A stretch of 38,630 nucleotides of DNA. Source: Balneolaceae bacterium (GTDB lineage Bacteria; Bacteroidota; Rhodothermia; Balneolales; Cyclonatronaceae). This document shows, piece by piece, positions 7,758-16,023 of the stretch. The translations under genes and the position numbers were made by a program. The stretch's first letter is position 1. Every line of letters begins with the position of its first letter. The notes beneath the pieces were generated by a model. The model did not search any database. It was not told where the DNA came from and saw only the letters and a list, made by a program, of their open reading frames with translations. The stretch lies in assembly GCA_007694035.1 (NCBI GenBank), contig RECM01000117.1:1-38630 (forward strand). The letters are read 5' to 3'.

Positions 7758-8493
7758 TCTCTCTTCTGTTTTTCCGGTAGAAATTGATCAGGTTCTGGAT
7801 GTCGCCGGGAACTGGCGCGCGAAACATAACTTTATCGCCGGTTGACGGGTGATCGAATGAAAGCTCGAGCGCGTGCAGTGCCTGCCGGTCGATACGCGGC
7901 TCGTCAATTTCCCTGGCATGGTAATGACGGTCGCCGACCATCGGGTTGCCCAAGGCCTCGAATTGTACCCTGATCTGGTTTTTGAGGCCGGTATCCAGGT
8001 TGATATGTACCAATGTGGTATCCGGAAACCGTTCAATCACTTTGTAGTGGAGCCTCGCAAGCGATCCTCCTTCTTTCTCGCCTTTCACCACCACATTGCG
8101 GAAGCCTTTATCCACCTTCTTAAGATAGTGTTCAAGTGTGCCGGCATCGTTTTTCACATTGCCTCTTACCAGTGCCAGATAGGTCCGTACAGGCGTATGG
8201 GCCAGAAACTGTTTTACCAGGTTTTTATGGGCCTTGCTGTTTTTGGCGAACACCACCAGCCCGGATGTGTACCTGTCGATCCGGTGCACTGTAATGGCTT
8301 GTTCCCTGGTCTTTGCAAGTTCCTGTTTCAGATGCTCGAGCAGGTTCAGCGACTGCATCTTAGGAATCGGCACTGTAAGCATGCCGGCCGGTTTGTTCAT
8401 TACAATCAGGTCGCGGTCCTGGTAGATCACCTCTACTCTGCGCAGCAGTGCCCCCTTGAAATAACGCTTGTTGGGCTCTTTTTTTTCAGGCAT
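7753..8493 (-). CDS. RluA-family RNA pseudouridine synthase
   Basis: The 246-aa protein carries the RluA catalytic motif HRIDRYTSG (catalytic Asp73 counted from the ATG at 8493), the preceding NKPAGMLTVP block, and the C-terminal GLKNQIRVQFEALGNPMVGD segment. It should convert specific uridines of tRNA or 23S rRNA to pseudouridine in the cytoplasm. There is no N-terminal S4 domain; the target is not predictable. An in-frame upstream ATG (8547) would add 18 residues that do not look conserved, so I prefer 8493, although the choice is not certain. It is the last gene of a minus-strand cluster, 73 bp after a hypothetical gene, and its stop codon lies in an octamer repeat. Confidence 0.9.
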   Translation of the reverse strand: MPEKKEPNKRYFKGALLRRVEVIYQDRDLIVMNKPAGMLTVPIPKMQSLNLLEHLKQELAKTREQAITVHRIDRYTSGLVVFAKNSKAHKNLVKQFLAHTPVRTYLALVRGNVKNDAGTLEHYLKKVDKGFRNVVVKGEKEGGSLARLHYKVIERFPDTTLVHINLDTGLKNQIRVQFEALGNPMVGDRHYHAREIDEPRIDRQALHALELSFDHPSTGDKVMFRAPVPGDIQNLINFYRKNRREK

Positions 8494-8566
8494 AGCGGAT
8501 GGGAACTGGATTATAAACCGCCCGACACGTATCAGACGGCCCTGCAAAAGGAATTCCGGTCAGAAG

Positions 8567-8923
8567 TCAGAGCGACATTTCAACTTCATGAACGTTTTTG
8601 AGGATGGCCTGGGCTTCCTTGTCCTTGTTCTGCATAACCCGGTGCTCAAGGTTGGTAATAAGGTTGGCACGGGATTCCTCGAAAGCGAGCAGTTTGGCTT
8701 CCTTTGCATTTCCGGTACGTATCAGGGCATAGATTTCATCCGCTCTGATCACGCTGAAAAGTCCATCCTTGTTGAACGCGTGGCTTCTGAGGTCCTCATA
8801 TTGTTTGAAAACACGGGGAAAGTCCTCCGTATTATCGGCTTTCGTGATCACTTCAACATCATCGGCGCCTTCTGCACTGAGCGGCACACGGCATATGAAA
8901 TAAAATTTATCGCTGTATATCAT
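8567..8923 (-). CDS. hypothetical protein (118 aa)
   Basis: The product begins MIYSDKFYFICRVPLSAEG, has no signal peptide or membrane span, and is mostly helical and charged in its second half (ALIRTGNAKEAKLLAFEESRANLI). I recognise no family. It lies between the SixA-like phosphatase gene (48 bp upstream) and the pseudouridine synthase on the same strand. The length, regular codon use and lack of a credible opposing gene support coding. It is probably cytoplasmic. Confidence 0.7.
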   Translation of the reverse strand: MIYSDKFYFICRVPLSAEGADDVEVITKADNTEDFPRVFKQYEDLRSHAFNKDGLFSVIRADEIYALIRTGNAKEAKLLAFEESRANLITNLEHRVMQNKDKEAQAILKNVHEVEMSL

Positions 8924-8971
8924 GTTTTTTATCAGGTTTTTTTAGACGGTGCTAATATACGCAAAGCCCGC

Positions 8972-9499
8972 TTATGATACAGACCCCTGCCCGCCTCGAA
9001 TTTTTTTTAACATCTTCGGTATCAGAAACCATTTCAGCATTCCCGATCCGGGGTAAATTTCGCTGATTGCAGGGGCTGTGAGCTCCAGGCAGGCGAGCGC
9101 GGCCGTCGGCATCCGTACCGGTGTCGAGACGTGCCCGGTGCACATCACCCCGACAAACTCCTCAATAACGGGATTATGGCCGATCAGCATAACAGTCTGC
9201 GAACCGGAACAGGCGGATATTATCTTTCTGTAGGTTTCAGCCGTTCCACCGTACAGATGCTCCTCGAAAATCAGATCTCCTTTAAAGCCGGCTCCTTTGG
9301 CAAACAGCTCCGCCGTCTCTTTGGCCCTCCGGGCAGGTGAACTGATGATCTTGTCGGGCACCATATCCATCTCCCTTACCATTTCCCCCATCATTGGGGC
9401 ATCCTTGAGTCCGCGCGGGGCAAGCGGCCTCTCAAAATCGCTCAGGCCAAAGTCGCTCCAGTCCGATTTTGCATGACGTAATACAAGCAGGTGTTCCAT
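8972..9499 (-). CDS. SixA-type histidine phosphatase
   Basis: The ATG at 9499 gives 175 aa starting MEHLLVLRHAKSDW, where RHA is the catalytic histidine motif of the histidine phosphatase superfamily. IISSPARRAKETAE supplies the second Arg region and MLIGHNPVIEEF the second catalytic His. SixA proteins dephosphorylate phosphohistidine on phosphotransfer proteins; related members act on small phosphomonoesters. An upstream ATG at 9550 would add residues without conservation before the motif and is rejected. It lies 112 bp downstream of the metallopeptidase gene on the same strand. Confidence 0.88.
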   Translation of the reverse strand: MEHLLVLRHAKSDWSDFGLSDFERPLAPRGLKDAPMMGEMVREMDMVPDKIISSPARRAKETAELFAKGAGFKGDLIFEEHLYGGTAETYRKIISACSGSQTVMLIGHNPVIEEFVGVMCTGHVSTPVRMPTAALACLELTAPAISEIYPGSGMLKWFLIPKMLKKIRGGQGSVS

Positions 9500-9611
9500 A
9501 GCGGTTTTTATGATTGATTGTTTCCGTAAATATACAACCTTGATTACCACATACGTGCAATGCCCCCCGCAACCATGAAGGAGGTCATGGCCAGCCGCAG
9601 AATCTTCTTAT

Positions 9612-10469
9612 TCAAGCATCAAGCCCCTTAAACGATTCCAGAAAGGCCTGAACGGTTTTCAGAACACGATCAATATCGCGTATATAAACCCGCTCATCTT
9701 TCTGATGGTAGGGGAATATGGCGGGTTCTATGGCCACAGAAGGGATGCCGCCGTTCAGCGAACCCAGTTCGCGTCCGTAGGTCAGGTAGTCGTTGGTATT
9801 ATTGGCGGGGCGCATATGCGGATCGATCCGCATGAGCATATCCTTCAACCGGTCCGTACGCTCCCTTTCGCCGGGGCCGGGATATTTCTCCGTGAATTCC
9901 CAGTGGCCTGTGTACAGTGCCACCCCGGGCTCCCCCTTAAACAGCGGTGTAGTATCGAGTGTAATCACCGCTTCGGGCAGCATATCTTGTTCAATGAGAA
10001 ACCGTGATACCCGCTCAGCGCCAAGGCCGTGGTACAGATCCCTGCCGCCGTTTTTCATAAGGTGGGGGTGTTCACGCAGCCCCATGCCCTCTTCCATTTC
10101 CGTGAGCAGGATGTACAGTGTGCAGGTCCTCACCCCGGTCATCCATTCGCCCAGGGCCAGGCAGAGTCCAACCCCGGCGGCATCATCCATCTGCCCTGTA
10201 ATCTGATCACCGTCGGTACTCACCGGAAGCTGCCCGGGCGGGTTTTCCCCGAAATGGTTGATTTTGTCGATGTGGGATGAAATGGCCAGACTGTGCCCGT
10301 TGTTTCCGGGAATTTTCACGATCAGGCTGTTGCCCGGCGGGCGGAACAGTTCGATGCCCTGCCATGTGCCGAATTTTCCGAGCAGGTAGGGATGGTACAC
10401 CTCCTCAAATGAACTGAAGCCCGGTATCCGGGCTGTTTCCATGATGTATTGCACTGTTTTCTGTAGCAT
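9612..10469 (-). CDS. M28/M42-like zinc aminopeptidase
   Basis: The 285-aa protein has the ligand set of co-catalytic metallopeptidases: His66 and Asp68 in SSHID, Asp95 in GQMDDAAG, Glu126-Glu127 in TEMEEG, Asp172 in TLDTT, and a C-terminal His in YHQKDERVY. It has no signal peptide, so it is probably a cytoplasmic exopeptidase. It is shorter than many M28/M42 members but has both halves of the site. It starts a minus-strand run toward SixA and faces the methyltransferase gene divergently across about 100 bp. I am sure of the fold but not of the substrate. Confidence 0.85.
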   Translation of the reverse strand: MLQKTVQYIMETARIPGFSSFEEVYHPYLLGKFGTWQGIELFRPPGNSLIVKIPGNNGHSLAISSHIDKINHFGENPPGQLPVSTDGDQITGQMDDAAGVGLCLALGEWMTGVRTCTLYILLTEMEEGMGLREHPHLMKNGGRDLYHGLGAERVSRFLIEQDMLPEAVITLDTTPLFKGEPGVALYTGHWEFTEKYPGPGERERTDRLKDMLMRIDPHMRPANNTNDYLTYGRELGSLNGGIPSVAIEPAIFPYHQKDERVYIRDIDRVLKTVQAFLESFKGLDA

Positions 10470-10569
10470 AAACCTTGTTTTCCGAAAAATATAACGGAAG
10501 ATGCGGCGATATTCACCCCTTGCCTTGTGCCCGGCAATACACGAATTTAACCGTTCATCAATAAAAACT

Positions 10570-11226
10570 ATGGAACTAAGTTACTGGCACAGCCGCTGGA
10601 TCAATAACCGGATCGGTTTTCACTCTGCGGAAGTAAATCCACAACTGGTGCGCTATTCCGCTCAGGCCGGGGCCACACCCCGCTCGAACGTACTGGTGCC
10701 CCTGTGCGGGAAATCGGTCGACATGAAATGGCTGGCCGACCGGGGTTGCCATGTGACCGGTGTTGAGGCATCGGAGCTGCCGTGCAGGTCGTTTTTCGAT
10801 GAACAGGGCCTGGAGTACACAACAAGCAGGGAAGGTGCCTTTACCGTGTACAGGTCGGGCAGCATCGCAATCTGGCAGGGCGACTTTTTCAAATTTCCGG
10901 CGGCCGGCAACGGTACATTCGATATGGTTTTCGACCGTGCGGCGCTGGTGGCCCTGCCTGCCGGTAAACGTGCGGCCTACGTGCAGAAAACAGCAGACCT
11001 CTGCAAGCCCGGCGCACAGATACTGCTCATCAGCTACGACTATCCGCCCCATGACATGCCCGGGCCGCCTTTCCCGGTGCCCGAATCCGAAATCCGGTCG
11101 CTTTACAACGGTACAATGATCCCGCACCTGATCGAAAAAGAGCCGGTTGATCCTCTGCCCGCGCGCTTTGTCAGCAGGGGACTAACATCCTTGCATCAGC
11201 TCACATTTATCATACGGCGGCAATAA
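10570..11226 (+). CDS. tpm: thiopurine S-methyltransferase family protein
   Basis: The ATG at 10570 gives 218 aa, the typical length of the bacterial family. The N-terminus (SYWHSRWINNRIGFH) and the SAM-binding block VLVPLCGKSVDMKWLADRG followed by VTGVEASEL are characteristic. DMVFDRAALVALP and LLISYDYPP mark the later Rossmann strands. Family members methylate thiols and, in bacteria, selenium or tellurium compounds. A longer in-frame start at 10501 is rejected because the conserved region begins at 10570. The gene is transcribed alone, divergent from the metallopeptidase. Confidence 0.93.
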   Translation: MELSYWHSRWINNRIGFHSAEVNPQLVRYSAQAGATPRSNVLVPLCGKSVDMKWLADRGCHVTGVEASELPCRSFFDEQGLEYTTSREGAFTVYRSGSIAIWQGDFFKFPAAGNGTFDMVFDRAALVALPAGKRAAYVQKTADLCKPGAQILLISYDYPPHDMPGPPFPVPESEIRSLYNGTMIPHLIEKEPVDPLPARFVSRGLTSLHQLTFIIRRQ

Positions 11227-11378
11227 TGCTTGATTTAATGTGATCTGAATACGATCATCAAAAATTAATAAGCTGTGTTTCAGGTGCCGGATGTTTGCTT
11301 ATCTTACCAGTTGACAATATATTCGCTAATCATTTTCAGGTAATCCACCAACAACAGCTTCACAAGTTTTCATACGCG

Positions 11379-11846
11379 ATGAACATTGACAAAAGGAATA
11401 ACATCATAAGCGTTATCCTGACTATTGCCATATTGGTATTAGGCTATATTCTGTACCGCTCTATTACTGCACCATGGGAAGAAGTTGAGCAACGCAAAGA
11501 AGTAACCGAACAGGTTCGGCAACGGATGAGCAATGTCCGTACCGCCCTTGTAGAATTTCAGAGGAACAACAACCGGTTTCCACCATCGCTCGACTCCCTT
11601 GTTGTATATCTCAAGACCGACGATCGGATGATTCAGCTCGGGGATTCGCTCTTTAAAGAACGCCGCCCGCTCAGGTACCATCCCGATTCGCTTATCTATT
11701 CGCCACGGCCTCCGCACAACCGGTTCCTGTACGAACTTAACGATACGCTCAGGCCGAACATCTATCTGCTGTCAGATCCTGATTCCAGAGACCGGATTGG
11801 CAGCCTGGAACGTACTACGCTCCTTAACGCATCCAGCTGGGAATAG
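11379..11846 (+). CDS. membrane-anchored pseudopilin-like protein (155 aa)
   Basis: The ATG at 11379 is preferred because the hydrophobic span then lies at residues 9-26 (IISVILTIAILVLGYILY). A helix and the segment VRTALVEFQRNNNRFPPSLDSL follow, which resembles the start of the globular domain of major pseudopilins (an N-rich turn then a Y/FP motif). There is no prepilin-peptidase cleavage motif (no Gly-Phe-Thr-x-x-Glu type signal), so this would be a bitopic periplasm-facing protein rather than a processed pilin. It is 9 bp upstream of the DUF3822 gene, so the two are probably co-translated. Function is unknown. Confidence 0.75.
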   Translation: MNIDKRNNIISVILTIAILVLGYILYRSITAPWEEVEQRKEVTEQVRQRMSNVRTALVEFQRNNNRFPPSLDSLVVYLKTDDRMIQLGDSLFKERRPLRYHPDSLIYSPRPPHNRFLYELNDTLRPNIYLLSDPDSRDRIGSLERTTLLNASSWE

Positions 11847-11855
11847 TGGTCTCCT

Positions 11856-12716
11856 ATGGAGCAACCTGAGGGCCTGCTTGGTCTCTGTATAAACAGAAAC
11901 AAGCTGTATTACGCGCTGACGAACAAGGGAAACGCCAGCCATCTGCACCATATAGGCAGCATGGAACTGGCGAGCGACCTTCCTGCAGCCATCCGTAATG
12001 ACGAGGCCTCAAAGCTCGAAAGCCTCAGCAAGGTAATCAAGCGGCTCCGCGACAACTTCCGTCCGGCCCAGGTGCGCATGCTCACGCTGCCCGATCTCGA
12101 ATGCTGGACCACTTTCCCGAAACTTGTATACGATGATTCGGTGGAGAGGGAAGCCCATCTGAACGCCCTCACCAAAGGATTCACCCGCGACTCTGTGGAA
12201 CCGTACTGGTTCGAACTGAGCGGCAGGGATTTCCGCTTTCTCACGCTCAGGAACCGGACGGTGATGTCTGTTTTTGACAAGTTGCTCGGGCCATTCCCTT
12301 CAATCGAATACTGCAGCGATTTTGAAATCGGCTCGCAATGGCTCACCCACACCAGGCACAAAGGCTCGTTCATGACGCTGGCTCTTTACGACAACTGCCT
12401 GTGTGCGGCATCTTTTATGCTGGGCAAAATGCGCGCCGCCACCTATATCCCGTTTACATCTGTCGACGACCTGCCCTACTTCTGGCTGCAGCAGTCGGCG
12501 CATCTGAAATGGCTGAAGGGCATCCACGAGGAGGTGCTGATTTACGGGCTGGATACACACAAACTCGTGAACCTGCTCAGGCCCTACCTGGATCCGTCGT
12601 CGGCGATAGTACGCATGGACAACCTTGCCAATATGAAAGTGGATGCGGATGAAAAGACGTATGGTTTCAACCTTGAAGAAGCCTTCCCTGCCATAATTTT
12701 ATCGCTGGGCCACTGA
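11856..12716 (+). CDS. DUF3822 family protein (286 aa)
   Basis: Length, the start MEQPEGLLGLCINRNKLYY and the position directly before rsmD and coaD match the DUF3822 family of Bacteroidota. The protein has two similar halves with short beta-strand runs (FMTLALYDNCLCAASFMLG; EEVLIYGLDT). Together with the neighbouring context this suggests an actin/PilM-like fold. No catalytic motif is apparent. It is soluble and cytoplasmic. The function is unknown; linkage to a pseudopilin-like membrane protein is suggestive of a PilM-PilN-like pair, which is inference. Confidence 0.82.
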   Translation: MEQPEGLLGLCINRNKLYYALTNKGNASHLHHIGSMELASDLPAAIRNDEASKLESLSKVIKRLRDNFRPAQVRMLTLPDLECWTTFPKLVYDDSVEREAHLNALTKGFTRDSVEPYWFELSGRDFRFLTLRNRTVMSVFDKLLGPFPSIEYCSDFEIGSQWLTHTRHKGSFMTLALYDNCLCAASFMLGKMRAATYIPFTSVDDLPYFWLQQSAHLKWLKGIHEEVLIYGLDTHKLVNLLRPYLDPSSAIVRMDNLANMKVDADEKTYGFNLEEAFPAIILSLGH

Positions 12717-12756
12717 ACCTTACGGATTAACGGCAAATCATGTACCTTATCGTGAT

Positions 12757-13344
12757 ATGCGAATTATTACAGGAACATTAAAAGGGCGAAAACTGGAAGT
12801 CCCCGGAATTGATGTGGTAAGGCCGACATCCGACCGCACCAAAGAGGGGATGTTCAATGTTATTGATATCCACAAAGGCCTGAACGGCATGAGCATACTC
12901 GACCTGTTTGCGGGTTCGGGCAACCTGGGTTTCGAGTCCATCTCGCGCGGGGCATCAAGTGTATTATTCGTCGATTCCGACCGGCATTCCATAGAATATA
13001 TCGAAAGGACCTCCCGCAAATTCGGAGTCGAAGCGAAGTGTTCAACCAGGCTGCTGCCGGTCGAGACCTACATCAATCTTGCCGCAAAGCCCTTCGACAT
13101 TGTCTTTGCGGATCCACCCTACGACTATCCCGACATGGTATTGCTGGTGGAGGTTATCCTGGAAAAAGGCTGGCTTAACGATGACGGCTGGTTCATTCTG
13201 GAGCACGATGTGAGGCATAATTTTGCCGGACATCCCAACTGCTTTTTCAGCCGGCCGTACGGCAGGACCATCGTAACCATCTTCTTCAATCACCCTCTCA
13301 AAACCGAGGAAAAACACTCATCCGTCAAAAAAGCATTAAAATGA
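12757..13344 (+). CDS. rsmD: 16S rRNA (guanine966-N2)-methyltransferase RsmD
   Basis: The 195-aa protein starts MRIITGTLKGRKLEVP and has RPTSDRTKEGMFNVI, the SAM-binding motif LDLFAGSGNLGFE (48-60), and the catalytic motif DPPY (119-122) of N2-guanine methyltransferases. It methylates G966 of 16S rRNA during 30S assembly. Its stop overlaps the coaD start by 4 bp (ATGA), indicating translational coupling. It follows DUF3822 by 40 bp, the usual arrangement in this phylum. Confidence 0.95.
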   Translation: MRIITGTLKGRKLEVPGIDVVRPTSDRTKEGMFNVIDIHKGLNGMSILDLFAGSGNLGFESISRGASSVLFVDSDRHSIEYIERTSRKFGVEAKCSTRLLPVETYINLAAKPFDIVFADPPYDYPDMVLLVEVILEKGWLNDDGWFILEHDVRHNFAGHPNCFFSRPYGRTIVTIFFNHPLKTEEKHSSVKKALK

Positions 13345-13841
13345 TTGCCTTATATCCCGGTTCATTCGACCCGTTCACCTACGGGCACCTCGATATTCTT
13401 GAACGTGCCGCCAGCCTGTTCAACAAGGTGGTAGTAACCGTGGCTGTAAATACGAGGAAGGCATCCGTTTTTACGGCCGACGAACGCGTGGAGATGATTC
13501 GGGAGTGCATAAAAGACAAACCCTGGGCCGGCCGTGTGGAGGTGAACCATTTCACCGGGCTGCTTGTAAATCACGCAAATGAGGTAGGCGCACACACGCT
13601 CATTAGGGGCGTGAGGCAGGTATCCGATTTTGAGTACGAATTCCGAATGGCGCTTATGAACCGCCGCCTTGCCCCGTCTGTTGATACCGTTTTTCTGATG
13701 CCCCGCGAAGAACTGACATTCGTTTCGGCCACACTGGTCAAAGAAGTGGCTTACTGGGGTGGGGACCTGACCCACTTTCTGCCTGACAGTATTGCGCGGA
13801 AGCTGCTCGAGAGGGTCAGGAAAGAAGATGCGAGCGACTAA
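13341..13841 (+). CDS. coaD: phosphopantetheine adenylyltransferase CoaD
   Basis: The 166-aa protein shows YPGSFDPFTYGHLDIL, the nucleotidyl-transferase T/HxGH motif, followed by LIRGVRQVSDFEYE and the C-terminal TFVSATLVKEVA, all expected for CoaD. It makes dephospho-CoA from 4'-phosphopantetheine and ATP, the penultimate step of CoA synthesis. The usual ISS at the third motif is VSA here, a mild substitution. It is translationally coupled to rsmD through an ATGA overlap. Confidence 0.96.
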   Translation: MIALYPGSFDPFTYGHLDILERAASLFNKVVVTVAVNTRKASVFTADERVEMIRECIKDKPWAGRVEVNHFTGLLVNHANEVGAHTLIRGVRQVSDFEYEFRMALMNRRLAPSVDTVFLMPREELTFVSATLVKEVAYWGGDLTHFLPDSIARKLLERVRKEDASD

Positions 13842-13883
13842 ATCATTACTCCCGATGCATAGTGCTTATCAATATTACCAGAT

Positions 13884-14528
13884 ATGAGAATTGCCGAACT
13901 CGTTAAACAATCGGGCGTAAGCCGAACCACCATCCACTATTACCAGCGGCTCGGTCTGTTGCCCAAAGCCGAGAAAAAGTCGAAAAACTCTGCCATATAC
14001 GACCAGAAGCATCTCGACCGGCTTAAACTTATTACAAGGCTGCGCTCGGAGGCCGGCGGCGCCTATACGATGGACCACATACAGGCCATCATCACTCAGC
14101 TCGACAGCGGGTCGGAAAAAGCCCTGACCGAGGTATTGAGCGGGCAGAGGAGCGATAAAGCAAGCACGCTGAATCCCGGCGAGCTGTCATCCCGGTCGGG
14201 CCTGCCGCAGGATATCATCAACCGGCTCATCCGCGAAAATGTGATCCGTTTCCGCCCGGGCGACAGCCTGTACGACGAGCGGGATGTAGCCGCCCTCGAT
14301 GCGATTTCCAGTCTTCTCGAAATGGGAATTGAACTTGAATCGGTTATTCCGATAGCCAGGGTGGTCGAAAAGCTTGCGGCATTCGAAATAGATCAGTACA
14401 AAAAAGTGCGCGACACACTTACCCCTTCACAACGCCGTGCATACCTGCTGAACCTGCAGCAGTCAACCGATGCGCTGCATGAGTATCTTTTCAACAGGAT
14501 CAGGCAGCACCTTCTTCAAAGGGGATGA
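13884..14528 (+). CDS. MerR-family regulator with duplicated DNA-binding domains
   Basis: The 214-aa protein begins with a canonical MerR winged helix (MRIAELVKQSGVSRTTIHYYQRLGLLPKA, residues 1-75). Residues about 93-165 look like a second, diverged MerR-type domain (LSSRSGLPQDIINRLIREN, then YDERDVAALDAISSLLEMGI). The C-terminal 50 residues are helical (EIDQYKKVRDTLTPSQRRAYL) and could be the dimer helix. No metal-binding Cys are visible, so it is probably a ligand-type sensor. It is 42 bp after coaD and 80 bp before the aminotransferase gene. Targets are unknown. Confidence 0.85.
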   Translation: MRIAELVKQSGVSRTTIHYYQRLGLLPKAEKKSKNSAIYDQKHLDRLKLITRLRSEAGGAYTMDHIQAIITQLDSGSEKALTEVLSGQRSDKASTLNPGELSSRSGLPQDIINRLIRENVIRFRPGDSLYDERDVAALDAISSLLEMGIELESVIPIARVVEKLAAFEIDQYKKVRDTLTPSQRRAYLLNLQQSTDALHEYLFNRIRQHLLQRG

Positions 14529-14560
14529 TAAATGACGGCATTTCAGGGCAGATTTTTTGT

Positions 14561-14568
14561 TATTTTTG
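14561..14568 (+). promoter_or_regulatory. -7 promoter element for the aspartate aminotransferase gene
   Basis: TATTTTTG is an exact match to the Bacteroidota -7 consensus TAnnTTTG, 40 bp before the ATG at 14609, which gives a leader of about 33 nt. No TTG is found at the expected -33 position (TTTC there instead), so this is a moderately supported promoter. Confidence 0.45.
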
Positions 14569-14608
14569 GCCATCCCCAAACAGACCATCATTTGACCCAT
14601 AATTTTTC

Positions 14609-15802
14609 ATGATATCAAAGCGCGCGGAGTCCCTCGCTCCCTCAGAAACCCTCAAAATTTCGGCACGTGCCAAAGAATTGCAGCGTGAAGGCCGTTCCGT
14701 TATATCGCTCAGCCAGGGCGAACCCGACTATAAAACCCCATCCTTCATCTGTGATGCCGCGATTAAGGCGATCAATGACGGCTTTCATGGCTACACCATG
14801 AATACGGGAACGCCCGAACTCAGGGAGGCGATCTGCAGCAAACTTCGGCGCGATAACGGATTTGACTACACCCCCGGCCAGATTGTAGTATCGAACGGCG
14901 CGAAGCAGTCGATTGCGTTCGCCCTGCTGGCAACCATCAACCCGGGCGACGAGGTGCTGATTCCTGCCCCCTACTGGGTTAGTTATCCGGAGATGGTAAA
15001 ACTGGCCGGCGGAACCCCGGTCATAATCCGGTCGGCTTTCGACAACGACTACAAGATCAAAGCCAGCGAGCTTGAAAATACCATAACCCCGAATACCAGG
15101 ATGCTCATTCTCTGCTCACCGTCGAACCCGACGGGAAGCTGCTACACTGCTGAAGAGCTCGGCGAACTGGCTGCGGTTCTGCGCAAACATCCCGGTATAT
15201 TGGTGCTTTCGGATGAGATCTATGAATACATCGTATTCGACCAGGCCCACGCGAGTATCGGGCAGGCCGCGCCTGATCTGTACGGGCGCATTATTCTCGT
15301 GAACGGTTTTTCAAAGGGTTTCGCCATGACCGGCTGGCGGCTGGGTTACCTGGCTGCGCCACAGGCTATCGCCTCGGCCGTGGCCAAGCTGCAGAGCCAG
15401 CTCACCTCGGCCCCTTCATCCATATCCCAGAAAGCCGGCGAGGCAGCCTACAACGGAAAAATGGATGAGGTGCATGCCATGGTTGCCGAATTCAAAAAGC
15501 GGCGCGACTACCTGGTAGGCGAGCTCAGAAGCATCCCCGGGGTTAAATGCTTTATGCCTGGCGGCGCCTTTTATGCCTATCCCGACATATCCGGTTACCT
15601 GGGTAAAACTGCCGCCGACGGCACCGCTATCGATACCAGTACCGACCTGTGCATGTACCTGATGGAAAAAGAAGGGCTGGCCGCCGTTCCGGGCGATGCA
15701 TTCGGAGAGCCCGACGGAATCAGGCTGAGTTATTCCACATCCATGGATCAGCTGCGTGAGGCCGTGAGCAGGTTGAAAAAAGCGCTCGCCTCCCTTCAAT
15801 GA
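14609..15802 (+). CDS. class I PLP-dependent aminotransferase, aspartate aminotransferase type
   Basis: The 397-aa protein has the class I fold landmarks: SQGEPDYKTP near the start, SNPTGSCYT (172-180), SDEIYEYIVF with Asp202 and Tyr205, and the PLP-lysine in FSKGFAMTGWRLGYL (Lys236). A C-terminal GIRLSY supplies the substrate carboxylate Arg. Length and motifs match the thermophile-type aspartate aminotransferase (AAT Ib). It interconverts aspartate/2-oxoglutarate and oxaloacetate/glutamate in the cytoplasm and may also accept other amino acids. It is probably transcribed alone from its own promoter; a 32 bp tandem repeat array lies after its stop. Confidence 0.93.
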   Translation: MISKRAESLAPSETLKISARAKELQREGRSVISLSQGEPDYKTPSFICDAAIKAINDGFHGYTMNTGTPELREAICSKLRRDNGFDYTPGQIVVSNGAKQSIAFALLATINPGDEVLIPAPYWVSYPEMVKLAGGTPVIIRSAFDNDYKIKASELENTITPNTRMLILCSPSNPTGSCYTAEELGELAAVLRKHPGILVLSDEIYEYIVFDQAHASIGQAAPDLYGRIILVNGFSKGFAMTGWRLGYLAAPQAIASAVAKLQSQLTSAPSSISQKAGEAAYNGKMDEVHAMVAEFKKRRDYLVGELRSIPGVKCFMPGGAFYAYPDISGYLGKTAADGTAIDTSTDLCMYLMEKEGLAAVPGDAFGEPDGIRLSYSTSMDQLREAVSRLKKALASLQ

Positions 15803-15804
15803 TC

Positions 15805-15942
15805 TTACAACATGCCCGCATCCCCTCTTTGGTTATACTACGTGCCCGGCATCCATTCATTGGTCATACAACATGCCAAGCATACCTTAATTGGTTTATA
15901 CGACGTGCCCCGCAGGCCTTCATTGGTTTATACCACACGATG
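15805..15942. repeat. tandem ~32 bp repeats downstream of the aminotransferase gene
   Basis: About four units of the pattern ATACnACRTGCCnnGCATnC followed by CTTnATTGGTTT follow each other at 30-32 bp spacing, ending in a truncated fifth ATACCACACGATGG. The array fills most of the 221 bp gap to the FmdB-like gene. A plus-strand frame crosses it but has no independent support. It could act at the RNA or DNA level. Confidence 0.75.
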
Positions 15943-16023
15943 GGGATTCACCGTTTTAGAGAACGCAAACTCACATTTTTATGTATTGTAAGTCAAAACC
16001 TTAAGATAAGTATCGGATAAATT

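Noticed and set aside
7415-7845. Several plus-strand frames in the repeat block before the rluA-family gene
   Set aside because: They consist of repeat words and extend antisense into the pseudouridine synthase gene; the inverted second copy does not preserve a common frame.
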